Source: Ampelocalamus luodianensis (taxonomy: Eukaryota; Streptophyta; Magnoliopsida; Poales; Poaceae). From it: a DNA stretch of 64,000 nucleotides. Under the pieces are notes generated by a model that was not told the DNA's origin, ran no database searches, and saw nothing but the letters and a program-made list of their open reading frames with translations. Shown piece after piece: positions 11,180 to 19,975 of this stretch (positions are counted from its first letter, which is position 1; each line of letters starts with the position of its first letter). The stretch spans positions 19,282,001 to 19,346,000 of the forward strand of contig CM070633.1 of the NCBI GenBank assembly GCA_036346255.1, read 5' to 3'. The translations under genes and the position numbers were made by a program.

Positions 11180-11992
11180 ATGAGTCGTCAATACCTGATC
11201 AAAGAAACTCAAGCTGAGCACGTGGATGGATACCCGGCGCTTCTCCAAGATATGATGTGGAGGGCGAACTTTACTTACCAGCCAACCTATGCCATCTATC
11301 GCCGTGATAGGGGGCCAGGCATGGAGGAATATTTGGCCGTGATCAACATTATCGCCAAACAAGTCACGGGGAGTGTCCCATATTGTTTCCAGGCACGTGG
11401 CACTTCTGAGGCCATGGCTCTACAGGAAGTGGCTCGTGTGGCTATGAGCCACCTTCGTTATGATCTGACGGAGTTGTCTCAGCCGCCTTACGACCATTTT
11501 CCTATGAGAGAGCGTGGCACGGAGATAGACACCTTTGCCCGGATTCAGTTTGGGGACGATCCACAGGTTAGGCAGTTGGCAAGATTGGTTCATATCATGG
11601 ACCAAATTCATCGGTGTACTGTGTATGAGTTGTACGAGACTCGTCAACGTCTCGTGGTGGCCCAAGAGCACCTACAACTCATGTGTAACATGGGGATTAT
11701 TGACCGCCATGTAGTTTATGGCGCAAATGAGATTTCCCCATATACTTCAGCACCACCGATGTACCGTCTTCCAGAAGTGCTAGGGAGTGTACCCAACTAT
11801 GGGGCGAGACGCCAGGTCCGTATGTCGGTCGGCTTTGCTCGTACTCATAGGATGGAATCTGCTAGAGGCCATGTGATAGAGCAAGGCTCCCCTTTGCGTC
11901 TTCCTAACCTAGGAGACCCCGATGATACGAGATCCCCTGGGGCACATCTTATGGACGAGTTCCCGGTGAATTTTGACCGGAACAACATTTAG
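11180..11992 (+). CDS. Extra ORF upstream of gag in element A, dsRNA-binding-domain-like pattern
   Basis: An uninterrupted 270-codon ORF starts at the ATG directly after a pyrimidine tract ending in TTTAG. It lies in sense orientation, 345 bases before gag. I do not recognise a named family. Residues about 17-95 follow the layout of a double-stranded RNA-binding domain: a helix (YPALLQDMMWR), then PTY, two strands around a GPG turn (YAIYRRDRGPGMEEYLAVI), a third strand and G-T-S, then an alanine-rich helix (ALQEVARVAMSHLRY). The lysines that usually contact RNA after the G-x-S turn are absent (S-E-A-M-A), so RNA binding is doubtful. Residues about 128-165 are predicted-looking helix. Extra ORFs before gag are known in Tat/Ogre elements, but are not standard in chromoviruses. 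W, the close relative of A, has only about 440 bases between PBS and gag and lacks this ORF. It is the only long intact frame in A, unlike the gag-pol that follows. Confidence 0.6.
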   Translation: MSRQYLIKETQAEHVDGYPALLQDMMWRANFTYQPTYAIYRRDRGPGMEEYLAVINIIAKQVTGSVPYCFQARGTSEAMALQEVARVAMSHLRYDLTELSQPPYDHFPMRERGTEIDTFARIQFGDDPQVRQLARLVHIMDQIHRCTVYELYETRQRLVVAQEHLQLMCNMGIIDRHVVYGANEISPYTSAPPMYRLPEVLGSVPNYGARRQVRMSVGFARTHRMESARGHVIEQGSPLRLPNLGDPDDTRSPGAHLMDEFPVNFDRNNI

Positions 11993-12337
11993 GATGTTGT
12001 AGGTGTAAGCTCACGGTCGAGCATGTATCTTTAATTCCTGTAATAAGCTAGTAGTAATTGAACTATTAATGTTTATCTTGTAAGAACTTTTATTTTAGAA
12101 GGTTACGTTTACCCACGGGCATTTATGGATGTAATTGCATTGGGGAAACTATGATTTGAATGCATGGATCTTGTACTGGCCTTAGCGCCTTTGTATGCCT
12201 ATTTGGTGTTATGTTTTTGTGCGTTTTATATCATTATGCATGTTTAATTAAGAACTATGTGCTTACTGTCCAGATTTTTAATTCACATCTTTTTCCTGTA
12301 ATCTTGGCCTCTTTTTAATTTTTCTTGCCACTTTAGG
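11993..12337 (+). other. Spacer between extra ORF and gag in element A
   Basis: This is AT-rich non-coding sequence. It ends in TTTTTCTTGCCACTTTAGG directly before the gag ATG at 12338. That is a good 3' splice-site-like pyrimidine tract plus AG, and it resembles the one before the extra ORF (11159-11179). Confidence 0.55.
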
Positions 12338-13539
12338 ATGTCGGGCCCTAACACTCATGCGAGAGCTCAGCGTGACGGGGGATCTCCACCCAGGGCACTC
12401 GTTCTGCTGCAGTAGCTGAACTCTATGCTCGAGAAGAGAGGGGTGAGCCCTCTCAGCAGCACCATTAGCGAGGTAGTTAATCTGAGGAAGTGCTTCCTCC
12501 GCCACCCACTATGGCAGAGGTCCTGGCTCAAATCGAGCGGAATAGGATGGACCAGACGAGGATTCTCGAAGCTATCGCTCGCAACACTTCTCCTGCTCCT
12601 GCGGTAGCAGGGGGAGGGGGAAATCTTCGGCCGCGTGGGGGTCTCGCTGAATTCCAGCGGACAAATCCTCCATCCTTTGCGGGCACCGGGGATCCAATGG
12701 AAGCTGAAGATTGGCTAAGAGACATTGAAAAGAAGCTAGCTATTGCTCAGTGCACAGGCATTGAGAGGGTGCTCTTTGCCAGCTATCAGCTGGAAGGCGC
12801 TGCTGCTAGTGCGTGGTGGGATAACTTTTCCGCCATGCAGCCTGATGAAGGAGTTCCAACATGGGCCGAGTTCTGTGCAGCTTTCAGGGAGGCCTATATT
12901 CCTGATGGGGTCATGTCAATCAAGCAGCAGCAGTTTCTTACTTTGAAGCAAGGAAGGAAGACTGTTACTGAGTATCATTAGGAGTTCAATTCCTTAGCTC
13001 GCTATGCCCTTGATGACGTATCCACTGACACTCGCCGACAGAATCGGTTCATCGGCGGCTTGACTGAGGAGATGCAGCTGGCTCTAACTGTACATGATTT
13101 CTGGAACTTCCAACACTTGGTGAACAAGGCCATTGTGGTGGAGCACAAGAGTGTGGCTGTAGAAGAGTCCAGGAAGAGGAAGAAAACCGCTCAGTTTTGA
13201 GCTAGCGGCAGTTTTACTCGACAGCGCACCGGACCACCCCAGGCACCTCGTTCTCATGCCCCAGTGCCACCGAGCCCTCCTGTGGCACCTCCACGACCTC
13301 CTCCACCCATGGTACAGCGGTACAATGGGAGTAAGAACTCCCAAAACAGTGGTATATACAAGCCTAATGTCACCTGCTTTCATTGTGGTCGCCAGGGCCA
13401 CTATGCATCTCACTGCCTCGCCAAGCAGCGGGGAATGCCTCAGGTTTATCAAGCTCCTACACCACCAGCTGTGGCAAGACCTACACCACCTCCAAGGGCA
13501 GCATCTACCCCTCCTCAGATCCCTGCATGTGGCCGAGTG
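12338..13539 (+). pseudogene. gag: Element A gag (broken)
   Basis: The product would be the retrotransposon capsid/nucleocapsid protein. The start is taken at ATG 12338, but that frame ends at 12413-12415; from about 12481 the coding frame shifts and runs on. It holds the retro-gag helical region (AEDWLRDIEKKL, ASAWWDNF, FREAYIP, LKQGRKTVTEY) and a zinc knuckle CFHCGRQGHYASHC (13375-13416, CX2CX4HX4C). In-frame stops are TAG at 12979 and TGA at 13198. The segment PPTMAEVLAQIERNRMDQTR is nearly the same in W. The gene is dead as it stands. Confidence 0.88.
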
Positions 13540-13929
13540 AACCACGTCACCGCCGAGGAGGCAAACGACGCCCCAGACGTCGTTTTGGGTACACTTCTTG
13601 TTAATTCTTGTCCAGCATCAGTTTTATTTGCTTTCGGAGCATCTCATTCATTCATCAAAGAAGAATATGCTGCGCTTAATCAATTTTAAACACATAAACT
13701 TCAGCCACCTTATCAAATCCAGTCACCGGGATCGGTTTTTCAAACCGATCAAGTCTGCCGGGACGTAAAAGTGGAAATTCAAAAGGTTAACTTCTTGGCA
13801 AATCTAATTGTGATAAATTCAGTGGGTATTGATGTGATATTAGGGATGGATTGGCTGTCCAAGAATCGGGGAAAGATCGATTGTGCTCAATGGTCTATAC
13901 ATCACTAGCGAAGACAGCGATCAGTCGTT
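13540..13929 (+). pseudogene. pol: Element A aspartic protease domain (inactivated)
   Basis: This continues in the same frame as gag. The protease segment reads TLLVNSCPASVLFAFGASHSF, where the W and D counterparts have FDSG. The catalytic Asp codon position is GCT at 13630-13632 and the following Ser is Phe, so the active site is lost. In-frame stops are TAA at 13687 and TAG at 13906. The later protease motif VILGMDWLS (about 13834-13860) is kept. Confidence 0.85.
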
Positions 13930-15672
13930 TTGCACCTTCATGGCGGCGATTCTCATCTTTATGCTTTAGAAGCTTGTACCTCTCTTGAAATTGAGAAAGT
14001 ACCAGTGGTGTGTGAATATCTAGATGTATTCCCCGAAGAACTCCCAGGCATGCCTCCTAATCGAGAAGTTGAGTTCGTCATCGAGCTTGTACCCGGTACT
14101 GCTTCGATCTCAAAACGGCCATATCGGATGCCCCCTAATGAGTTCGAAGAATTGAAGAAGCAACTCCAAGAACTTCAAGACAAGGGATTTATTAGGCCGA
14201 GCTCCTCACCTTGGGGATGTCCGGCCATCTTTGTCAAAAAGAAAGACAAGAGTTTGCGGATGTGTGTTGACTACCGTCCGTTAAATGAAGGTACTATCAA
14301 AAATAAATATCCTATTCCGCGGATTGATGATTTATTCGATCAATTGAGTGGAGCCCAAGTATTCTCCAAGATTGATTTGCACTTGGGCTATCATCAAATT
14401 AAAGTTCGAGTTGAAGACATTCTGAAGATGGCATTCTCTACTCATTACAGGTTGTACGAGTACACTGTCATGTCTTTTGGTCTGACGAATGCACCGACAT
14501 ACTTCATGAATCTTATGAATTCAGTTTTCATAGAGTATTTGGATAAGTTTGTTGTTGTATTTATCGATGACATCCTTATCTACTCAAAGTCTGATGAAGA
14601 GCACGAGCAACACTTGAGGCTTGTGTTGGAAAAGCTTCGTCAACATCAGCTCTATGCCAAATTCAGCAAATGGGAGTTCTGGCTCCATGAAGTTAGTTTC
14701 TTGGGACATGTCTTATCCAAGGACGGTATCGCTGTTGATCCAAGCAAAGTGCAATATGTCCTTGATTGGAGACAACCCAGAAACATCACTGATATTCGCA
14801 GTTTTCTCGGACTTGCGGGTTATTACCGCAAATTCATCCAAAACTTCTCCAAAATTGCGAGGCCAATGACTCAACTTCTAAAGAAAGAAAAGAAGTTTGA
14901 ATGGTCACCTGAATGTGAGGAGAGTTTTTAGATCCTTAAGAAATGCCTAACCGAAGCTCCAGTACTTATCCTACCTGACATTCACAAGGGCTTTGACATT
15001 TACTGCGATGCATCTCGCCATGGGCTCGGTTGTGTACTTATGCAAGAAGGCCGAATGGTAGCTTATGCCTCTAGGCAATTGAGACCACATGAGTTGAATT
15101 ATCCCACTCATGATTTGGAGCTTGCAGCGGTTGTTCATGCTCTCAAGATTTGGCGACATTACCTCATCGGTAATCATTGCGAGATCTACACCGACCACAA
15201 GAGTCTTAAATATATCTTCACCCAAGCCGATCTGAATTTGGGGCAAAGAATATGGCTTGAGTTAATCAAAGATTATGATTTTGGGCTCCATTATCATCCA
15301 GGAAAAGCAAATGTGGTAGCCGATGCCTTGAGCATAAAGTCTCAGTGCAACTGTTTATCGGTAACTCCCATTTCGGAAGGGTTGTGTGCTGCAATGCAAC
15401 TTCTGCACCTCGAGATAATTGAAGAAGGTTCACTTGCTGCCCTTAGTGTAAATTTTACACTTGAGGACCAGATTAGAGAAGCCCAGAAAACTGACGCAAA
15501 AGTAACTCAACTCCGCGAAGAAGTGAAGCAAGGCAAGGCCAAATGCTTCAAAGAAGATGCACAAGGCACCCTATGGTTTGAAAATCGGTTGGTGGTGCCC
15601 TGCAATCATGTCTTGAGAGAACTAATTCTCAAAGAGGCTCATGACTCCAAATTCTCTATTCACCCAGGTAGT
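13930..15672 (+). pseudogene. pol: Element A reverse transcriptase, RNase H and start of integrase
   Basis: RT copies element RNA into DNA. It runs from about 14000 (VFPEELPGMPP) through KKKDKSLRMCVDYRPLN, FSKIDLHLGYHQI and the catalytic FIDD at 14560-14571, to FLGLAGYYRKFI. TAG at 14929 ends the open frame; W has CAG at the same codon. RNase H follows in the same frame, with DAS (Asp at 15007-15009), DLELAAVVHALKIWRHYL, TDHKSLKY and HYHPGKANVVADALS. The frame then enters the integrase zinc finger (EAHDSKFSIHPG) and is cut at 15672 by element C, between the His pair and the Cys pair of the HHCC finger. The Cys pair is found at 35068-35079. Confidence 0.92.
15668..15672. repeat. Target-site duplication GTAGT, left copy
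   Basis: GTAGT precedes the TGTAACACCCC start of C and is repeated exactly at 34986-34990, after the TTACA end. Confidence 0.9.
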
Positions 15673-16470
15673 TGTAACACCCCAACTCTCAAAGAGCCTG
15701 GAATGCTACTGGAAATAAACTAATCTAGCACAATCTATAAAAATTTTCGACAGAGTCTCCTTTGTTTAATCAGCTATACCGAGAGTTCAACGATAAATCA
15801 TAGCATTTAACAAAATTCTCATGATCAAGCATGATAATCAATTGAACATACCAAGACCTGGCAATCTCATTATTACAATTAAACAGTTACTCAAACCAAA
15901 ATGATCTATGAGTGATAATCAACAGTTCATTTATTTCTAAAATTGAAACTAAGTGGTAAACGCCTTAAGAGTGTGAGGTAGTGAGTGCATCCATCATCTA
16001 TTCCCTCCCATGCATGTCATTCCTGCCATTGGTACCTAAAACACATTAAAGCAAGAGTGAGCCCAAAGACTCAGCAAGTATCAACAAGGCTATAAACAAG
16101 AACACAAACATAGCATCAATGATCCACAATAACAAAACACTAATCATAGCCCTTTTTAACTTATGAAATGCAACCAATGCAATGCTCCTTTGAACTTTAT
16201 CTCTTTTCGCATTTTACCGGTAATGCGGGGTATACAACCGTCGCTGTATACCCTTGCCTGTGCCCACTAGCACAGGGACCAAGAGCCTATACACCACATG
16301 TATAGGGACCTTTGCCCGTCATCTTAATGATGGGGACCTCTTTGCTCATAGCCCGCATTCCACGAATGTGGGGACCTCAATCCCGTCATTTACATGACGG
16401 GGACCTCAACTGTATGTGCTTGGTCACCATGTGACCAAGGCACCTGTATGCTCTCAACATGCATATGCAC
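15673..16470 (-). repeat. Solo LTR C, 3' part
   Basis: This is the terminal 800 bases of the LTR on the minus strand. It includes the CTTGCTGAGTCTTTGGGCTCACTCTTG-type block (about 16052-16080) and the hairpin array (16217-16440). Confidence 0.88.
16217..16440. repeat. Tandem hairpin array in solo LTR C
   Basis: In plus order the stems include GTATAC/GTATAC, CCTATAC/GTATAGG, CCCGTCAT/ATGATGG, CCGCATTC/GAATGTGG, CCCGTCAT/ATGACGGG and TTGGTCAC/GTGACCAA. They are separated by GGGACC or GGGGACC. Confidence 0.85.
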
Positions 16471-16586
16471 TGTGATATCCCAGAAAGAAATTGAAAGTTT
16501 TGTCGAGTGCTTAGAAAGTATTCATGAAAGACCTTAATAGAAAAGCCATTTTGACTGTTTTCGGGGGGGAAGAACAGAAAGTGGGG

Positions 16587-16673
16587 GCAGCTTGGGCCTG
16601 GGCCAAGGCCCATGGGGCTGGCTGGCCAAGGGGGGAAAGGGGGGAGGCACCCCTTTTCTTGCCCAAACCCTAG
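16587..16673 (+). promoter_or_regulatory. Promoter-like head of D LTR: site II plus telo-box motifs
   Basis: TGGGCC-type site II repeats are followed within 100 bases by AAACCCTAG. In plants this pair is known from promoters of ribosomal-protein and other growth-related genes. The same order is seen in Z, C, E and X. Transcription from here is inferred. Confidence 0.5.
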
Positions 16674-17880
16674 CCGCCCCTCCCCCTTCTCCCCTCTTGC
16701 GCCACCCCTCCTCCTCCCCTCTCTCTTGCGCCACCTCTCCTCCCCTCTTCCTTGGTTGAGCCACCTCCCCGGCAGCTCCTCCTGCGATCTTCAAGGGTAA
16801 CAAAGAGGTTTCTTCGCTGTTCTTTTGGTTTTAGATGCGTTTACGGTTTCATTTAGCAGATCGTTTAATTTTGCTGCTACATTGCTTTTCTGTCCAGTTT
16901 AGTGCGTGACAATTTTCGCATCCTTATAAGCATAATTTGGGAATCCCGTCTCCTAGAGAAGTGTGGATATTGTTCTTAGCTTTCAGTGGCCGCTAAGAAC
17001 ACCAGATTCCGACATTCGAGTTAAAATTTATGTTATTTTTTGTGTTTACTGTCCAGAATCCTGACGAGAATCTGCAGTCATCTTGTTTAATAAATAAGAA
17101 ATTGTTAAGTGCCGAATTAGACTTGGGATCTCCTAGAGAGTTGTAGGTTATCTCGTTACCTTTCATTTCCGACAAGAATCACATCTTTTGGACCTCTGTA
17201 CCGAAAGTTATGATAATTTAATTGTTGTTGTCCAGAGACCCGACGCGAGAATTGATACTCTGTTGTTTGGTTTGGTAGGGCTAGTAAAGGGCCGAATCAG
17301 AGAACCTCACCAACTAGGTTTAGAAGGGGAATTCAATAACCTTTTCAGATTGTACAAGATCACTCCATTTGGATTTTTGTACATTTAGTTATGATGTTTC
17401 GAAGGGGGCTGTTCTCTGAAAAAGAAAACTGACAGCTAGCAATAGAGTTGGGGATCGCCTTTAGTGGACGATGTGCTCATTTTGTGTTTATGGTTTTGTT
17501 ATTAGACTTACATGGTAGCCTTAGCATGTCTCAATTGTATGTCCAGGTGTGGGTTTGGCTCCGGGAGCAGTACCTTATCCTCGACATCCACCTTCGCACG
17601 GTTGAGGCAAGTGCAAATTAGCAGATAGATGATGAATGAGTGATGATATTGATTGTGTGATATGAATGTTGCCGTTATTGTTGGTTGTGAGTATGGAAAT
17701 GAGTTATTTATGATCTTACTAATGAAATACAGGTCTATGATGATGACTGAGTTGTTTATGTTCTCGTTACCTGCATTGCTTGTCTATGTTAAAGTATGAC
17801 TTATAGATGTTCTTAGTTCCTACAATGCATGTTTCGATGAATATTAGACATGATTCATATGCATCATGGTTCGATCATTG

Positions 17881-18045
17881 AGGCTTGGTCACGTGGTGAC
17901 CAAGCAATGCTTTCAGGTCCCCGTCATGCTTTGGACGGGCTTATGGTCCCCACATTCGGAGAATGTGGGCTTGTGGTCCCTATGCCAATGGGCATAGGCT
18001 CGAGTATGCATCGACGGATGCATACTCCGCATTACCGGTAAAAAT
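17881..18045. repeat. Tandem hairpin array in D 5' LTR
   Basis: The array starts with the palindrome TTGGTCACGTGGTGACCAA (17885-17903; it contains CACGTG). It continues with CCCACATTCGGAGAATGTGGG, CCTATGCCAATGGGCATAGG and GTATGCATCG/CGGATGCATAC. The units are spaced by GGTCCCC or GGTCCCT. Confidence 0.85.
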
Positions 18046-18622
18046 GCAATATGATATGTGATGTGCATTTGAACATTTGCATCCATGTGCATATGAAATG
18101 TTTGGTTATGAGATTCGAGAATGTGGCCTATGGATAATGTAGAAGATTATGTTTATGTTTGTTGTCATGATTATGCCAATATTCCTCAATGTTGTACTTT
18201 GCTGAGTCTTGGGCTCACGCTTGTTTAATTGTTTATTTTTAGGTACTCCAGGCAGAAACATCATGCATGGGTGGAAGTAGATTCGTATGGATGCACACAC
18301 TACGACTCATACTAATGGAAGAACATCATAATGCGAACATTCTTAAACAAACAGACTAGTTGAGAATTATTCTTGATTTGGATTAATGGTTTATTTATCG
18401 TTGTAATAGTGGTATTAACATATTTTGATTATGTCTTGTTTCCTTTGCGTATCAAGTTTTGCATGGTTGAATGAAATTAGCTATTGAAATAATGGATATT
18501 GTCATATTAGATCTGTTGTTTCCTCAGTATAGTTATCTATACAAAGGAGACTCGCCAAAAATTCAGTTTGTTAATGTCAATTAGTAGCATTCTGGGTCCC
18601 TTACGGATGAGGGTGTTCTGAT

Positions 18623-18634
18623 TGGTATCGAGCG
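18623..18634 (+). promoter_or_regulatory. Element D primer-binding site, degenerate
   Basis: TGGTATCGAGCG lies just after the LTR end. It is the tRNA-iMet complement with the A of CAG missing. Confidence 0.75.
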
Positions 18635-18803
18635 AGCTTTAGGTCCGTGGAATTAAAACTGTTAACCTGACACACTAAGCACAATAGGGTGGTTATGGGT
18701 TTGCATTGCATCTATGTTTTGGTTGCGTTTTTAGTTGACCTTATGCTTTGGATTGTATTTGTTTGTCGTGCTTATTACTTGTTTGTTGTTGTGTTGTTTA
18801 GAG

Positions 18804-19975
18804 ATGGCAAGGGGTAGAGGTCGTGGCCGTGGTCGTGGTCGGCAGGTGCCGGTCGTGGTTAGCACACCCCTTTGATGTTGAGTCATTCTCGATGAAGTCG
18901 ACCGTGGGTTCGAGGAAGAAGTCGCCAGTGCGGGGTACTAGGCGCCACCAGCTACACCCAGTGGAACGCTCTGCGGCTGGACACATTTGATGGTCTTGGC
19001 ACGCCAGTTGACGCAGCTAACTGGTTGCGTCATATTGAGAGACATCTGGGAGTGTTAGGTTTGACCACTGAGCAAAGGGCCTAGTTTGTTGCCTTTCAGC
19101 TGAAGGGGGAGGCCGATATTTTGTGGGAAGGGGTCCTGTCGTCTAGGACCACTGCCCAAGGACCTGCTACTTGGGAGATTTTCATTGGGCAGTTCAGGAA
19201 GAAGTACAATCTAGATTCGTTTGTGGAGAGGATGGAAGTTTCGCTGAACGACTACAAGCAGGGCAAGATGACGGTATCTGAGTATGTAGCTGGCTTCAAT
19301 AACTTGATTCGTTTTGTTCCAGCAGTGGCCACTAATGATGTGGAGAAGGCTAAGAGGTTCCGCAGAGGGCTTAGGCAGGAGTTCCGGCAGGTGTTGGGAG
19401 CGCTAGAGCTGTGTGACTTTAGTTCCCTGGTGGAGCAAGCCAGGGGCATGGAGATAGAGATGCAATCGGGTGAGGTTCCACAAGGTGTTGGAGGTATTGT
19501 GGGTTCTAGCAGTGTTGGTAGTAGTCAAAAGAGGGGTTTTGGTGGAGGAGGTGGGTCGTCTCTTAAACCTACCTCCAAGAGGTTCAAAGGCCCCCAGACT
19601 TCATTCAAGTCAAAGTTCACTAAGTCGCAGCCTTTAGCTATCTCTAGACAGCCAACAGGTGGACCGATGTTTCGACCAACTCCAGGTCAAGGTATGATTT
19701 GTTTCAAGTGTGGCAATGGTCACCGTGCATCAGAATGTGCTTGGACCGGCCAATGTCGCCATTGTGGACAGGAGGGTCACAAGGCATCTGTTTGTCGGCG
19801 GAATCCTGCTAGCATTATAAAATGGGAACCAGTTCAAGCACCGGCACCAGCTGCTTCTTCTCGTGGATCAGTGCAAATGTTAGCAGCTGCTCCTACTCAG
19901 TCTTGGGCGCCACCACCGTCTTACTTTCCTGCTCCTGGAGGGATTCCTCCACCAGGGTACTTCTGGCCGCCCCTC
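18804..19975 (+). pseudogene. gag: Element D gag (broken)
   Basis: This is the nucleocapsid/capsid precursor. The start is taken at ATG 18804, directly after TTGTTTAGAG. It opens with an Arg-Gly repeat (MARGRGRGRGRGR), stops after about 22 codons, and resumes in another frame near 18940 (DTFDGLGTPVDAANWLRHIE). TAG interrupts it at 19082; the remainder reads openly to 20104. It contains the retro-gag core (FRKKYNLDSFVERMEV, VSEYVAGFNNLIRF, FRRGLRQEFR). There are two zinc knuckles. The first, at 19700 (CFKCGNGHRASEC), is one residue short of CX2CX4HX4C. The second, at 19754-19795 (CRHCGQEGHKASVC), is standard. Near 19970 the frame moves into the protease frame. Confidence 0.87.

Larger units (their letters stand above)
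16471..18620 (+). repeat. Element D 5' LTR
   Basis: The LTR starts TGTGATATCCC. Its head contains GGGCCTGGGCCAAGGCCCAT (about 16587), a site-II-like repeat, and AAACCCTAG at 16665-16673, a telo-box-like motif. A GC-rich leader follows, ending CTTCAAGG|GTAAC (donor-like GT at 16797). Further on are GGTTGAGGCAAGTGCA (about 17601), the hairpin array and the conserved CTTGCTGAGTCTTGGGCTCA block (near 18200). The end reads GGGTGTTCTGA, where other copies end GGTGTTACA. Confidence 0.88.

Noticed and set aside
18804..18866. Arg-Gly repeat peptide as a separate small RNA-binding protein
   Set aside because: E has the same RG-rich start leading into gag, so it is the Gag N-terminus followed by a frameshift.
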